Of a stretch of DNA of 64,000 nucleotides, positions 1 to 13,200 are shown one piece after another. The notes under the pieces are model-generated. The model ran no database searches. It saw nothing but the letters and a program-made list of their open reading frames with translations, and was not told where the DNA came from. Position numbers and translations under genes: made by a program. This stretch comes from Rotaria sordida (lineage: Eukaryota; Rotifera; Eurotatoria; Philodinida; Philodinidae): the NCBI GenBank assembly GCA_905250125.1, contig CAJNOL010000141.1, forward strand, positions 81,492-145,491. Reading direction: 5' to 3'. Position 1 is the first letter of the stretch, and each line of letters opens with the position of its first letter.

Positions 1-18
1 ATTCTTTTCGGTATTTAG

Positions 19-2588
19 AAAATTTCATCATCTATTATGATGATGGTTTCCAATGATTTACCTGATGGTTTAACAGTTAAATTTACACCTGATTGTCAAG
101 AGTAATTCTGAAATTTTTCGAAATCTATTTTTTTTTTCTATGATTTCTTTTAGAAATAAACGAGATAAACCTGAATGTACTGTTAGTGTTGGTGGTGTTG
201 TAAGTCAAATCAATAAAATTGTTCATTAGATTTTTTTTGATTTCCTTTCATTCAGCTTAATTTTGAAGTTGAAATTCTTGCAACAAAATGTATAAATAAT
301 GGTTCAGCAACAACATTTTCAATTTATACACATGGATTAAATGATAAAATGCGTATAACAGTACAAACAAATTGTTCATGTTCATGTTCAAAAGTTCCAC
401 GTCAAATAAATAGTCCAAAATGTTCAAATCATGGCACATATGAATGTGGTGTATGTACATGTGCAAAAGGTTTTTATGGACGTGAATGTGAATGTGATAC
501 AGCATCACCAACAGTTGAATCTAAAATTGAGCGATGTAAAAAGTGAGAATGAAAAAAAATTGTTTTTTTTTTTTTTGAAAATTAATTTGAGTTTTATATA
601 GACCGGGTTCATCGGATGTTTGTTCTGGAAGAGGACAATGTGTTTGTGGACGATGTAAATGTGAAACAGCAACAATTGAAGTAAGATAGAAAAGAAAGAA
701 TAATTTAGGATTTTATTTTTCTCTTAATTATTTAGCCTGGTCAACGTATTTATGGTGATTATTGTGAATGTGATGATTTTTCATGTCCAAGAAAAAATGA
801 TCTTGTTTGTTCGGGTATGATGTTGAAATTGTTTAAGAAAATTATATTTATTTTATTTCAAATATATGTATTTAGGACCTGATCATGGTATATGTAGTTG
901 TGATAAACGATGTAAATGTCGAGAAGATTGGACAGGAGATGATTGTTCATGTACAACAAAAACTGATAGTTGTCTTGTTAATAATGTAAAGGAAAATTTT
1001 TTTTTTTTATTGGTACAACCTTTTTTCTTTTAGACTATTTGTAATAATCAAGGTGTATGTGAATGTGGTCGATGTAAATGTAATAAAGATTCCGGATACC
1101 TTGGACCAACATGTGAAGATTGTCCTGTAAGTGAATTCATATAGTTATATTATCATATTTTAGTTTGAATAAACTAATTAGCATATTTTTCATTTTGAAA
1201 TTTATTATTTGAAAAAAGAAATAGATACAATTGAATTTTGTTCTTTGAAATAAAACAAATATACAATGCATGTTAAAAATCTACAGAGATTTTAAATACT
1301 GAAATCAGTTTGATAGAATGTGTTTGAATTATATTGCAATCAATTCTAGCTTAGAGAACTCTTTAAGAAATAAACGAGAAGTATGTTCTAAAAAAGGCAT
1401 CTAAAATAAATATATACGAAACCACAAGAAGTAATTTGTCGGAATCGGGGCTACGAGAGAAAAGCTATCCAAACCAGAACAAAATATTATAGTTAAATAT
1501 TCTATGGTTGTAAGCGAATCATCGTATAAACCATCAATTGGAATATAATTCAAGAGAGATAGTCCAAAAAACTGCTAGTTCTCGACTAAAATTAAAAAAA
1601 CATGCGTATTGAAGAATTTTTTAGAGCTAACACAAATAACTTCTGGAATAGTTTTCTCTCTACTGGAACCACTGGAAAAGAAGCCATCGTAACTATGACT
1701 CGGACAGGTAGAAAAAAAAGTTACAGAGATTGGAACCAAAAAGACTTGATCCCATACATCTCTAAACAAGAATGATGAAGCTTATGTGTATTTTTGACAG
1801 ATCGTAGTAAAGATGTCAAGCAATGTGTAAATCAAACGATTGGATTCTATTGAAATAACTTATTAAATATGCATAAAATCTTCTAGAGTTTTTCTCAATT
1901 TTCTTTTAGACATGTGAACATCGATGTGCTGCTACGAAAGATTGTGTTCTTTGTAAAATATTTCAAAGTGGATCATTATCAAAAGAACAATGCGATCGAT
2001 GTCAATATCGTTTTGAAATAATTGATGATGCTCGAAGTAATACGATTTGTTTTCAATTAATTTATTTAGTTTTTTTTTTTTTGTAACAGAAGATCTTAAT
2101 CATCGTTTATGTCAATTTGATGATGAACAAGATCAATGTCGTTTTTTCTATACATATCATACCGAAAATGATCAACTTGTATTAAGAGTTCAAAAAACAA
2201 AAAGTAAAAAAATTTTTATTCGATAATAAAAATAAAATTTCTATTTATTTTATTAAAAGATTGTCGACGTATATTATCTGTTCGTTTAACAATAATAATT
2301 ATTGTATCAAGTATATTAGCATTTGGTTTATTTTGTTTAATGATATGGCGTATGTTAGCAACATTACATGATCGACGAGAATTTGCAAAATTTGAACAAG
2401 AACGTGAAAAAGCTAAATGGGAAACTGTAAGATTTCATTGAAAAGAGACTTTTTTTTAAAAAAAAATATGATGAATATGTTTCTTTTCAAAGGATGTTAA
2501 TCCATTGTATCGACAAGCAACTGTCAAATATCAAAATCCAACTTATCGTGGTTACAAAGTAGCTGCTGCATTAGATAGCAATCATTGA
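19..2588 (+). CDS. Integrin beta subunit, C-terminal part (5' end outside window)
   Basis: Seen: exons 19-101, 154-199, 256-542, 602-680, 736-814, 876-985, 1034-1126, 1910-2036, 2090-2203, 2260-2426 and 2493-2588 join in frame with GT-AG borders. The product has cysteine-dense I-EGF repeats (motifs such as [14 protein letters not shown] and [12 protein letters not shown]), a membrane-proximal tail domain, one transmembrane helix (about [21 protein letters not shown]) and a short cytoplasmic tail. The tail carries an [12 protein letters not shown] region and two NPxY motifs, NPLY and NPTY. Known for the family: integrin beta chains pair with alpha chains at the plasma membrane; NPxY motifs bind talin and kindlin, and the [10 protein letters not shown] region is a classic integrin beta signature. 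The ligand-binding betaI domain lies upstream of the window. Introns are about 50-70 bp except one of 783 bp (1127-1909), in which I recognise nothing. Identification is firm; the subtype is not assigned. Confidence 0.93.
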
Positions 2589-2997
2589 ACATATTTTAAT
2601 AAGTTTATTCTAAATATTTTCTAGTCTTGTTTTGTTTCTTTTTTTCTTTTTTTTTTTTTAATTATTATTATTAGTTTTAGCGTATTTAATTACTAATTGT
2701 CACATTTCATTTAGGTCAGATCACCTTTTTTTTTTGTTTTTCATTTTTTTGCATGTTGTCAAGCAAAAAAAAAACTCAATATTGTCTTGTGTATAATCTC
2801 AGATAAAAAACAAAATACACCTTAATGAAATTTTTCTGTATTTCTAGAAATTAAAAAAAAAAAACATAATGAATTAAATCTTTTCTTTTTCCATACATAT
2901 GTAAGAGAAGGTTTTTTCTTTTGATCAATCTTCTAAATAGAATTTTTCTTTGTTTTTTTTTTTCTATTTAGTTTTGTTTATTGTCTTTTTCTATGAA

Positions 2998-5900
2998 ATG
3001 CGTTTAATGGACCATCATGATAATTCACAACTGGTCAAACGAGACAATAGCAATGATTCAAGTCCAATACCAACACCATCACCACCACCAAATAATCTAC
3101 GTGTGAATAGTATTGTACGTTTGACAACTATATTTGATGATACTCGTGTTGGAAAAGTTGTAGCATTTGATAATGGATCAAATATGGTTACATTACGTAA
3201 ATTAAAAACGAAAATTTAAAGAAATTTTTAATGAAGATTAAATTTTTAGATATGAAAGGTTCAAAACCAGGTTTAACATCTATTGCTGTTGTTAATTTAA
3301 TTCATTGTCGAGAATGGGTTGTTATAAAAGAACCTACTGATGAAACACTTGAACCACTTTATCCAATTGATATAAATAAAGTAAGCTAGTGGAAAGAAGT
3401 TTAACAAACAAAAGTTTTTTTGATTTCTTTTCTTTTTTTTTATAATATTAAGCAATTAGCTTAAATCCAAATAGTGATTTTAATAGTCAATTGAGTTTTC
3501 TATATAATACATTCTATATTAATGAGGAAACTACCGGAGGTGATACCTCAAGTTTGCAATATGATCCCAGTGATTATATAGGAGCTGTTAAGACTAGAAG
3601 AAACTTAAAAGTATTCTTTCCTATGCGTTACCCTTTTGGAGCTATGACCGTTACACTGAATTTTTTTTAGCTTCGACACAATATTTATAAAAATAACTGG
3701 ACACATGAATAGTAGTCTAAAACTTTGTCTATACACAGCTTTTGTTATCATTAGAATCTTCTAAAAATTTCAGCCAGAAAAGGGTGATCTCTTCTCGAGA
3801 TATGAAATCAATAAAAAATTATGATATTCTGTGGATTTGACATTGATATGTCGAGAAGAGGCGACTCTATTAGGCTGAAATTTTTACGAGATTATAATGG
3901 CATAAAGAGCTGTTTATGGGCAAAGTTCTAGAATAAAATTCGTTGTCCTGTTCTTCTATAAATACCGTGTCAAACGTAAAAAATCCACTGTGACGGTCAT
4001 AACTGCAAAAGAGCAGTGCATGGAGAAGAATCTTTCCCGTTTTCTTCTAGTCTCAACAGGCCCTACGTAATGACTATGGTGTCATCTTAAAAGCAAGGTA
4101 TCATCTCGGATGGTTGTCTCGTAAGATTTCATCAATAAACTACTTAGATCATATCATAAGTAGTGATTTTTGCAGATAAAATTCTACAAGAAGGATTTAA
4201 TTAAGTTTTTGCTAGAACAAGTAGTTGAGCTAGTAGCCATGCTCAATCCCGTATAAGCAATTTGTTTGAAGACATTTGTTTAAGTTATTTTTTAAAATAA
4301 TCTTTGATTAAAAAAGTTCATCATCTTAGTTACGACATTCCGTGTAGTGATCTTTGACCGTTTGATTGATGAAGTTTATCAATTAGATCGAACACTTGGG
4401 AAATACGTTGCACTACATCTGTAGACAAAAGGTGAGTATTATATAATTATGATACGTTGCCATAATGACTTTCGAAACCTTGACCACTAGCCGATAATCT
4501 TTGTCTTCTTATTCTATTAACAAGTACCTGTAGAGAATTATTGATATAGTATTATTGATTAGAAGCATCCCTTCTTTCCATATCCATCGGTTTTTTAAAG
4601 AGTATTGGACTAGTTGTTTTTAGAAAAGACACGAAACATTGTTTTGCGGCTAAATTGTTGCAACACACTGTAGTTGATAGAGATTGTTCGATTTCAGTTC
4701 TTCTAGTACGAAGGATCTGAACCGATGTATGTGTGACGCGTCCAGAGTTCGCTGTCATGTACTATCACTTCGTGTATTCGCTGTTTGAGTGATATAACCG
4801 AAATGATGAATTTTCTAATCAAAGATTATTTGAAAAATATTTTCAACAAATCGATTATGCGTAATTAAATATCGCTACTAGCTCAAATACTTGCTGGAAT
4901 AAAAATTTGATTAAGTGATTTTTGTGGACTTTTATCTGTCAAAATCACTAGTTTTGACAGGCGTTAAATATGATGGCAAGATTTCTAAAAAACTGGACAC
5001 GGCAGTTTTCAGGTTCAGAAGAATATATTTTAATAATGCCATTTTAAAGAGTACAGAATGAGAGGTCGTCGTATTTCCTACAATCTTCCCTTAAAAACTT
5101 AAAAGTATCACAAAGATCAAGAAGGTGACGTTTTTTTAGTCGATTTTTTTGGTAAATTTCGTTGTTTTTAGTGTTTTTGCGATACTTTCAACTTTTTAAG
5201 GAAGGGTCATAGCAAATCCGATGGCCTCTCATTTTGTACTCTTTAAAATGGCATCGTTAAAAAATAGCTTTATGGGACCCGAAAACTACCATATCCAGTT
5301 TTTTTAGAAGCCTTGCTATCATAATTTACCTATAAAATTTTTGATTAGAATACATTTGATAGAAAGCTTCATCGATTATTAAAATCAGTATCTGGATTTG
5401 AGCTAATTGTTTGATCTTAAAGAAAAAAAATCAAAGATACGCTGTTATTCAACTGTTTTCCATCCATTTATATATAATAAAATAGAAATAATAAAAAAAT
5501 GAATTTATATTATTAATTTAGTTAAAAAAACGTCAAACAGAAAATGAAGCCGAAAAGAAAAAAGAAGCATCATTTGTTAATTTAAAAGCTAGTCGAATTG
5601 GTCAATCGCTTTTTCGTGATATCAAAAAGACGTAAATTAATTTTTTTGTTTATTTAACAACAAAAACTTTTTATTCTTTACTTTTGTTTTGTAGAATGAA
5701 TCAAGTTATTCGTTGGTCAAATAATGATATTCTTATTAATAATACCGTTCGAATTGTCGAACCATATCGTACAGAAAATGTTTCTATTGATCCTCCGTTA
5801 CAATCAACGAATGCTGCGAATAAAAAAATATCAGCCAAAGGAGATAATGATACAAAAACACATATTATTAAATTGGTAAATTAAGAAAAAGAAAATGAAT

Positions 5901-6064
5901 AAAAATATAAACTTTTCTTAATTTTATATATTTAGGTGGAAAAATTCTGGTCGGATCAATCAAAAGTGGCTTTAAATACGGATTCAAATTTAACAACACG
6001 AACTAAATCAGGCAATTCGAGTAAAACAACGGATTCGACATCAACAGGTTCATCGATACCTTAA
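2998..6064 (+). CDS. LSM12: LSM12 homologue (Lsm-AD protein)
   Basis: Seen: exons 2998-3196, 3250-3380, 5522-5631, 5695-5875 and 5936-6064 join in frame to a 249-residue protein. After a Ser/Pro-rich N-terminus comes an Lsm-like strand set (VGKVVAFDNGSNMVTL, then SIAVVNLIHCREWVVI). A charged helix with ENEAEKKKEASFVNLKASR precedes the Lsm-associated (AD) part with LINNTVRIVEPYRTENV and a VEKFW segment. Known: LSM12 proteins (195 residues in vertebrates) have this Lsm plus AD order, are cytoplasmic or nuclear RNA- and ataxin-2-linked factors, and have been tied to NAADP signalling and circadian translation. The start is the first ATG after a pyrimidine-rich AG at about 2971; a second in-frame ATG is at 3007. 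The N-terminus is longer than in vertebrates. Intron 2 (3381-5521, 2.1 kb) is far larger than the others and is packed with inverted repeats. Confidence 0.85.
3521..4121. repeat. Large imperfect inverted repeat 1 in LSM12 intron
   Basis: Seen: the segment folds back on itself around position 3821. Matching pairs include GACTAGAAGAAA near 3591 against TTTCTTCTAGTC near 4045, GCTATGACCGTTACA near 3640 against TGTGACGGTCATAAC near 4000, and AAAAATTTCAGCC near 3763 against GGCTGAAATTTTT near 3873. The palindrome therefore covers nearly the whole 600 bp, with scattered mismatches. No ORF of note lies inside. Inference: a foldback or MITE-like DNA element. I could not define target-site duplications. 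Confidence 0.7.
4150..4955. repeat. Large inverted repeat 2 in LSM12 intron
   Basis: Seen: arms at about 4150-4340 and 4790-4955 are reverse complements with mismatches. For example, AATAATCTTTGATTA at 4296-4310 pairs with TAATCAAAGATTATT at 4816-4830, TTGAGCTAGTAGC near 4227 pairs with GCTACTAGCTCAA near 4873, and TAGTGATTTTTGCAGATAAA near 4161 pairs with sequence ending near 4950. The centre between the arms (about 4345-4785) is mostly unpaired. Inference: a non-autonomous terminal-inverted-repeat or foldback element with a unique middle; no transposase is seen. Confidence 0.7.
4960..5335. repeat. Inverted repeat 3 in LSM12 intron
   Basis: Seen: a palindrome centred near 5146. ATTTTAAAGAGTACAGAATG near 5040 pairs with CATTTTGTACTCTTTAAAAT near 5230, and outside it TTCTAAAAAACTGGACACGG near 4982 pairs with a near-match ending around 5320. 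Only about 60 bp at the middle are unpaired. It abuts repeat 2 almost directly. Inference: a compact foldback/MITE element, younger-looking than its two neighbours because the arms match better. Confidence 0.72.
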
Positions 6065-7246
6065 TATCTTCTTTTATTCTTTGTCTCTCTGCTTTTTTTT
6101 CTGACTATGATCTCATATATTCTGTTGTGTGTGTAATAAAATCGTTATCGTTCGTCTGTTTCTTTTCTGTTTTTTTTTTGACTGTTCTAGAGTGGATCGT
6201 AAAACCAAAAAAGAGATCAAATTTTTTCTGGTTTTTTTTTCATTTCACTTTAACATTCTTATTACTATCATTTTTTTATTGGCCTTTTCTTATTTTATTG
6301 TTAAAACAACATCAACATATACACGCACACAATACCTATCTGTTGATCTGCATGTTCGTTTGTTGTGCATAAAAGAAAAAAGAGACAGAAGGAAGAGAAA
6401 TAAAAGAGTCTGTTGCTGCTGCCATTCATCGACATCAAAAGAACGAAAGCCAATGTTATCAGTGTAGATAAATAAATTCATGTGAATGAAAGAACACATT
6501 TTATGTTGAGCTATGAAATCAAGAATCATATGTATGATGTAATAAACAATCTATGTATTAGAATTAAGACTCCATATGTGCACGCGTGCACAATATATAT
6601 TATTGACAGTATTTAAGTAGGACGCGAAATTAGCATATAAATCATACATAAAAGTAATATGTTTCGATAATGTGAAATCATTCATATGGATAATATGAGT
6701 ATTGATATATATACACATAAAAGCACAAATATCAAACAATTGACAATGACAAAAGAACAATGACAATTATCTATCATTTTTAATACAAAAGGAAACCTGC
6801 TAATATTTTTCTTTATGTATGGCGTACAGACAGAGACAGTCACGTTCGTTATAGAAAATTATATTTTCAATTATCTCTATTTAATATGAATTGTAATTTT
6901 TAATAGAGGTTGCTGATGAAACAAGAACGAAAAAAAAAATCAATCTCTTTTTTTTCTTTTCTCTCTTCTTGTGGGATGATATTGTCCATATGAATATAAT
7001 GATGATGAACGATCATATACCATTATAATAACTAGTACACAAAGAAAACGATATCATTTTTTTGTTATTTTTTTGATCAACATAGATCAATTTCAAATCG
7101 CGTTTATTACAACATACATCCGATATATATCGATATACATTTTTCTCTTCATCTCATCAATATCATGATGATGATGTCATCATAATCATAGAGACTATTC
7201 ACAATGCTTTTGATAAATTGTGATTAAAGGATACTAATCTTAAATC
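6065..7246. other. Intergenic, LSM12 to liprin-beta
   Basis: No gene recognised. Just past LSM12 are AT-rich runs and AATAAA-like hexamers (near 6134 and 6470) that could serve 3' end formation. The open frames here are low-complexity Phe/Leu/Ser/Lys runs from T-rich DNA. The last few hundred bases are the presumed liprin-beta promoter; no specific element is visible. Confidence 0.5.
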
Positions 7247-10200
7247 ATGGTAGGAATGACAATGAGTGAAACTACAAAATGGTCTAATATTGCTATCGGC
7301 CGAATTCCACTCAAATTACCAATACCAACTTCTTCAATGCCTAATGTTAATCTTACTTCATTTACTAATAATTTAAATGGATATTATCCACCAAATACAT
7401 TCAATAATCAACGATATCGTACTGAATTATCATTGAATATTGCTGATTATTCTTACATTTCTAAACGAACAGTAAGTATACTATTTAACGAAATCTAATT
7501 AACAGGATTTTTTTGTTGTTGTCAACACCAATGTTGACATTGACTTTTTTTATTCAATCATTTTTTCAAAAAAAATGCGATCAATTAGTTATAGAACGAA
7601 AAAAATCAGCAATAATTAGTGTTATTATTGTATTTAAAAAGAAAGACATTACCATATTGTTTTCTTTTATGGTCTAAATTGCAATGTCACTGAAGACAAA
7701 ATGCAAGGAAAACGATCCATCATTTTCATTCATTGTTTGATAAGGCTATTGGAAAGAAAAACGCATATCATTCAAATATAACAACAATAAACCATTATTT
7801 CCTAAAACATATTTACTGAAAAATAACTATTAGTTTTGTTTGTTGTTTCATTGACATAATTTGTATCAATATTTTACTAAATAAACTCGTTTTCTTATTA
7901 AAATTATATTTAGAAAATATTTTGTGTTTTCTTTCAATTCTTGTTTATATATTGCCTTAGACATTTGACTTTGACATGTGTCGACGTTAATTTCTATCAG
8001 AATAATATTTATATATATTGCATCGACTTTTATGCCATTCTTTTCTCTACATATCTTTGATGTATCATCACTGTCTATTATCAGACTTTTTTTCTTGATT
8101 CTTTTTCTTTTTCTCACAAACGCATCCATATACTTTCTCTTACATCTCGACATAGACATGTATATATACACATTCTGTCTCATTGGTCTGACTGATTTGT
8201 TCAGAAAGCTATAAAACACATATGTATGCAGCAAGAAAAAAAAGAAAATGACTATAATCTTGATCATTGACTTCTATCGATATCCTAGAAGATAGATGAG
8301 ATGCTACGAGATGATAAACATCAATATATTCCAATGGAATCGTTCTGGGTAAGACTAGTTAGTTTTTTTTTTCTATTATGATCATACTGATATTTTCCAC
8401 AATGAAAAAATAAATAGCATCTCTGTTGAGATATGATTGCTAGTTATTATCAATAAGAAGAAAAAAACCAGCATCGAAGACCTTTCTGTTAAAAATAAAA
8501 CAAAACATCTCGTGTCTAATATATGCAACCACCAACTGAGGAGAAGATTTATTCATAGATTAAAAAAATAATAACAAAAATATCTTTTATGAATACATTA
8601 ATCCAGATGTTTGACAATAAATTTCTTATTTATTTAGAATTCGGATTATTTAAGAGAAAAACTACATCGATTAGAAAATGAACGTAGTTCATTAAATTTA
8701 CAAATTCAAGTTTTAGCTGAAAAATTAGAACTTCAACGTGATACGATTCATGAATATGAACAATTACAACGTAGAACAAAACCAAAATATCGTAATCCAA
8801 CAATGAATACAACTGATTTCTATCATAATCATGTTCATCATCAACAACCATCTTTTATACATCGTGTATGTACTACATATATATATATGTCTCATTAGAT
8901 GATCTGATCATAGTAGTCATACTCAGAGAAGTAATGTTATTTCGGTCAGTCTCTGTATAAGATCCACAATATATGTATATATATATATATATACATCGAC
9001 ACAGTAAAAGAAAAAAGAACAATCGTACGCGTGTGCTTGCTTTTACTCTCGTACGCATCCGTAGACGCTCAACGTAATTGTAAATGCTAAAGAAAATATG
9101 CACATAGTGAGCAGATTGGTGGTTGTCGACGTCGTCATCATCACAATCGAAAACAGAACACTCGTAGACAGAAAAGGGACACATATAAGAGTGAGAAAGA
9201 AAAAGAAAAATACGAAAATAATATTAGAGAAAGAAAAAAAAAAGAGAACGAGAAAGGAAAGGAGAACAGGTTGACGCTTGGTTTATGTATGCTTGTACGT
9301 TTCATACCTTCACCATGGTCAGTATTTCATCCGTCACTCACATTCGTTCATCTTGTTCGAAATGAGTATCGTAGTCAAAACATTAGCGTGTGGTAGTCTT
9401 AGTAATGGTAATAATAACAATGGCAATAATACGAAATCTACAGACACAAGACAGACTACAGGTGGAATAATGCCATCAAAAAAAGTGAAGGTTTGTTAAA
9501 CATGTTATTTTAATCGAAGAATGAAACAATGTGATGCACATGTTGTATTTCTGATGAAAAAAACTGCATACAAAGAAGAAAAAAAAAGAAATATGTCTAA
9601 TATTAAAAATGTCATTTTGATTAAATGTCGATTTTCTAGGATCAATCACCAACAATAATTGATTCATCTCAATTTTTAAATGAAATAAATCATTTTAAAA
9701 TTCGTCTTGATACATTAGAAAAAGAACGTTATGAACTTGAAGATAAAGTTCGACGACTTCAAGTATGTTCTTTCTTTTGTTAAATGATAATTAATTTTAA
9801 AAATTTCTTTTTTTTTTCCTTTCTTTTCAAGGAAGAAAATGAAACATATAAAAATCGTCTAGCTAATGGAAATAATGATTGGATTGGATCTCGATCAACA
9901 TCAGCACTCAATGGACGAACTACTCCATTGTCAACAGCTGGTAAGAAATATCTTGTGATGCAACAAGTCTTTAATCCATATGTGGGAGGCGTACATACAA
10001 GTTTACTCCTATTTGACCAATCTCTTCAAGGCAAGGTCAAAAATTCCCGATGAGAGAAAAGGAGCATGAGAGGATACATTATGAAGATGATAATGATGTT
10101 CTACTCGTTCTACTACTATTTTCTCAGATATCTGTCTTCTCCTTTTTTTTTGCCTTTGTTTCTTTTTTTTTTTTTTTCTTCTTCTTCTCTTCTCTTTTTC

Positions 10201-13200
10201 TCTGTATCCTTATATCTATCATGTCTATGTACAAGATTGTCCAATCTATCAAATAATTACATTGTGTTAGGTTGAGTTTCTGACTGGAAAATATTGTCTA
10301 GAACTCTAATGTCGTCCTATATTACGTCCGAGATTGATTCCGAACCATGGATCTTTGACTATCAACATGTTGCCACTAGTGCACTTCCACCACGATACTC
10401 ATCTCAATCTTTTACTCGTCGTGGTAAGTACGAAAAAAAAGAAAAAGAGAAAAGGGGGCACAACATGGCAATGTACATGTGTCAGCTGTAAGATAGTCGA
10501 GGTCATTCAATGTTCACACGTTGGCGAGTTCAAACGATCTACATTTTTTTTTCTTTCTTTCTCCATCTGTGAGTCTATTTTCGTTTTTCTTTTTCTCTTT
10601 CTCATATATATATATATTCATATATACTCATTGTTCTGCTTCCTTAAATGTTATTTACAGATAGTTGCTTAGAATTTGCCTATTTTGTTTCTTAGAGAAT
10701 GATATCGAACGTTTAAGACGACGTATTGAATCTCTTGTCAAATCAAACGACGAAAAAGTAAATATTCTTCATATTTTTTAAATATTGTCTATTTAATATA
10801 CTATATATAATCTATAATAGGAAAGAAAAATCGAAGATTTACAAACTCAAATAAGCAAATATCAATCAATTGCCTTATCATCAATATCAACAACAAATGG
10901 AACTTCATCATTGATATCTTCCTCGGCTAATACAAAAAAGGTCGAGAATACTAGTATGAATATCTAATTTGAAATATGATCATGTAAAGGTTATTTTCGA
11001 TTTTTATTTAGCCAATAATAATATTAGCAATATACAAAGACCTGGTTACGAAGCAGACGGTGATAATTCCGATTCAAATTCATTACCATCTGTCAATAGT
11101 GATAAAGATTCACAAGTAACATATTTATATAAAAAAAAAAAAAAAAAAAGAAAAATGTTTGATAAAATAATAATAATTCCTATTCTTTTAAATAATAGCC
11201 ATCTCAAAAGCCTCCATCATCATCCTCTTGCCTATTGACTCGATCATCACATAATGGTCATGATTCATGTATAAATTCTTATCGAAATCCATTATCAAAA
11301 TTAAAACTCGACGTATTACAACGAGTAAATATTTGTAAAAAAAAAACACTTTCTATTTTTCTTCTCATTTTTTTAGGCTTCAAGTGCTGAACCAATGATG
11401 ACTCGAGAATTGACTAGTGTATGTAAATTCTTTGTGAATATTATTCATATGTAGAATCTTTCTTTTTTTTTATTATTATTATTTAGACTCCTATTCGTGA
11501 TAAACAACAACAATCAACAATAATGCGAACACTTCCATCCGATGAACGAATTGATCGTGCATGTAACAATAAAAAAAAAAAAAAAAAAGAATAAAATTTA
11601 ATAAGATATTTATAATTATTTTATATATTTAGATGATCAAAGTGGTTATATATCTGATGGACCAAGTCAAAAATATTCAATTTATAAAAAATCTTCAGCA
11701 ACAAATTTAGATAAAAATAAATCATCAAGTGCAAAAGGATTAAAAAGTATATTTGGAAGGTAAAACTAAAACAAAACAAAAAAGAAACTATTATTTAAAA
11801 AAAAAATACAATTTATTCTCAATAATTTAGAATCATTCGTACTAACTCAGGAAATTTTCGTGAAGATAATGAATCTCAAGTACAAAGTTCATTTCATCGT
11901 GGTGGTTTAAGAGCAACAACTAATAGTGGAAAAACATCAATTAAACCACTCAGGTAATGAAAAATAATATTATATTAAAGTCTTTCAATTCATTAGATTT
12001 CGGGATATTGGACCAAGTATGATTAAGTCATGTGAATACATCCTTGATTGGTTGCTTAAGTATTTCTTTCGTCCTTCTCATGTTTACTTATGAGAGAATA
12101 GTTTCAACTGATTAATCGTTTTCTCAACAAAAACTACTGAATGGCAGGTTATCGATCATCTTGACTCCGAATATGAACATAAGAAATTGTCTTAGGTCTT
12201 TATATGTCAATTTTCTAGACTAATGAAAATATTACCGAAATTATTTTGCATTTCCTTAAATTATATAGTGTAGCGAATTATCTTTGTAATAAATGAGTTT
12301 TAGGTAAAATAATATCCTCTTGAAGATTTTCACATTGAAATATTGATATATATCTATTGAATGAATTAGAATGATTGTATTTTCTCCAAAACAAAACGAT
12401 TTGAAACAAAAAGTTACTGTTTTGTAAGCAATTCAATATGCTTTACAATCCGGATAGATTCAAAAATAAAATTTTTCGCGAGAAGTTTGCCAGTCCGGGA
12501 AACCAACATATGAAGATGTAAGGAGAATTTTCATTCAAATATTCGGAGTCAACATGGTCGATAACGTATTTTTCAATAACTTTCGAAGAAAAATTGATTA
12601 ATCAGTTTAAACAGTTCCGTGATTAGTAACATATAGATAAATCTTATCAATCATTACATATGAGCCACGATCTACTTGCATGAAGAATTGCTTAATGAAG
12701 TTCATAGATGGATGGAAAATCTATTCTATCTTTGTGAATATGTTGTTTTAGGTATAGAACCAAATCATTAACCTTATTAGAAAATCTTCTTGTTGTGATA
12801 TTAGAATTTTTCAAACAATTTTTCATGGAGCGATCATAGAAAAGAATCACTTTTCTAACAGATTTTCTTTGATGAAATCAATAAGATATTGTTCAAAGTT
12901 AGTTTAAAAATACTATTGAGTTAAGGATTGCTTAATAACCCAAGCAAAAGTTTAGAATCTTTATGCGAGTAGAATTGGTCGTGGTATACATATAATGACT
13001 GTTATACAAGATGACTCTTATCGATTGAAAAGAAGTTAAAAAGTACTTTTTTTTGGAAAGTTATAGTTCTTCAATTGAGAGAACTAAAATATGTTTTTAA
13101 TTTCTTTTGAACAGATACGAAATAGCGATGTTCACTTTATTCTAAGATAATCCTACCGTTTTGTAGAAAACTAAACAAAATATAATTAAGTAAAACACTC

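Noticed and set aside
6127-6529. Overlapping open frames on both strands after LSM12
   Set aside because: Low-complexity Phe/Leu/Ser/Lys content from T-rich DNA, no splice phase or family motif.
7866-9184. Open frames inside the first liprin-beta introns on either strand
   Set aside because: They lie within introns, are rich in simple-sequence residues, and only the two segments reported as alternative exons have correct splice phase.
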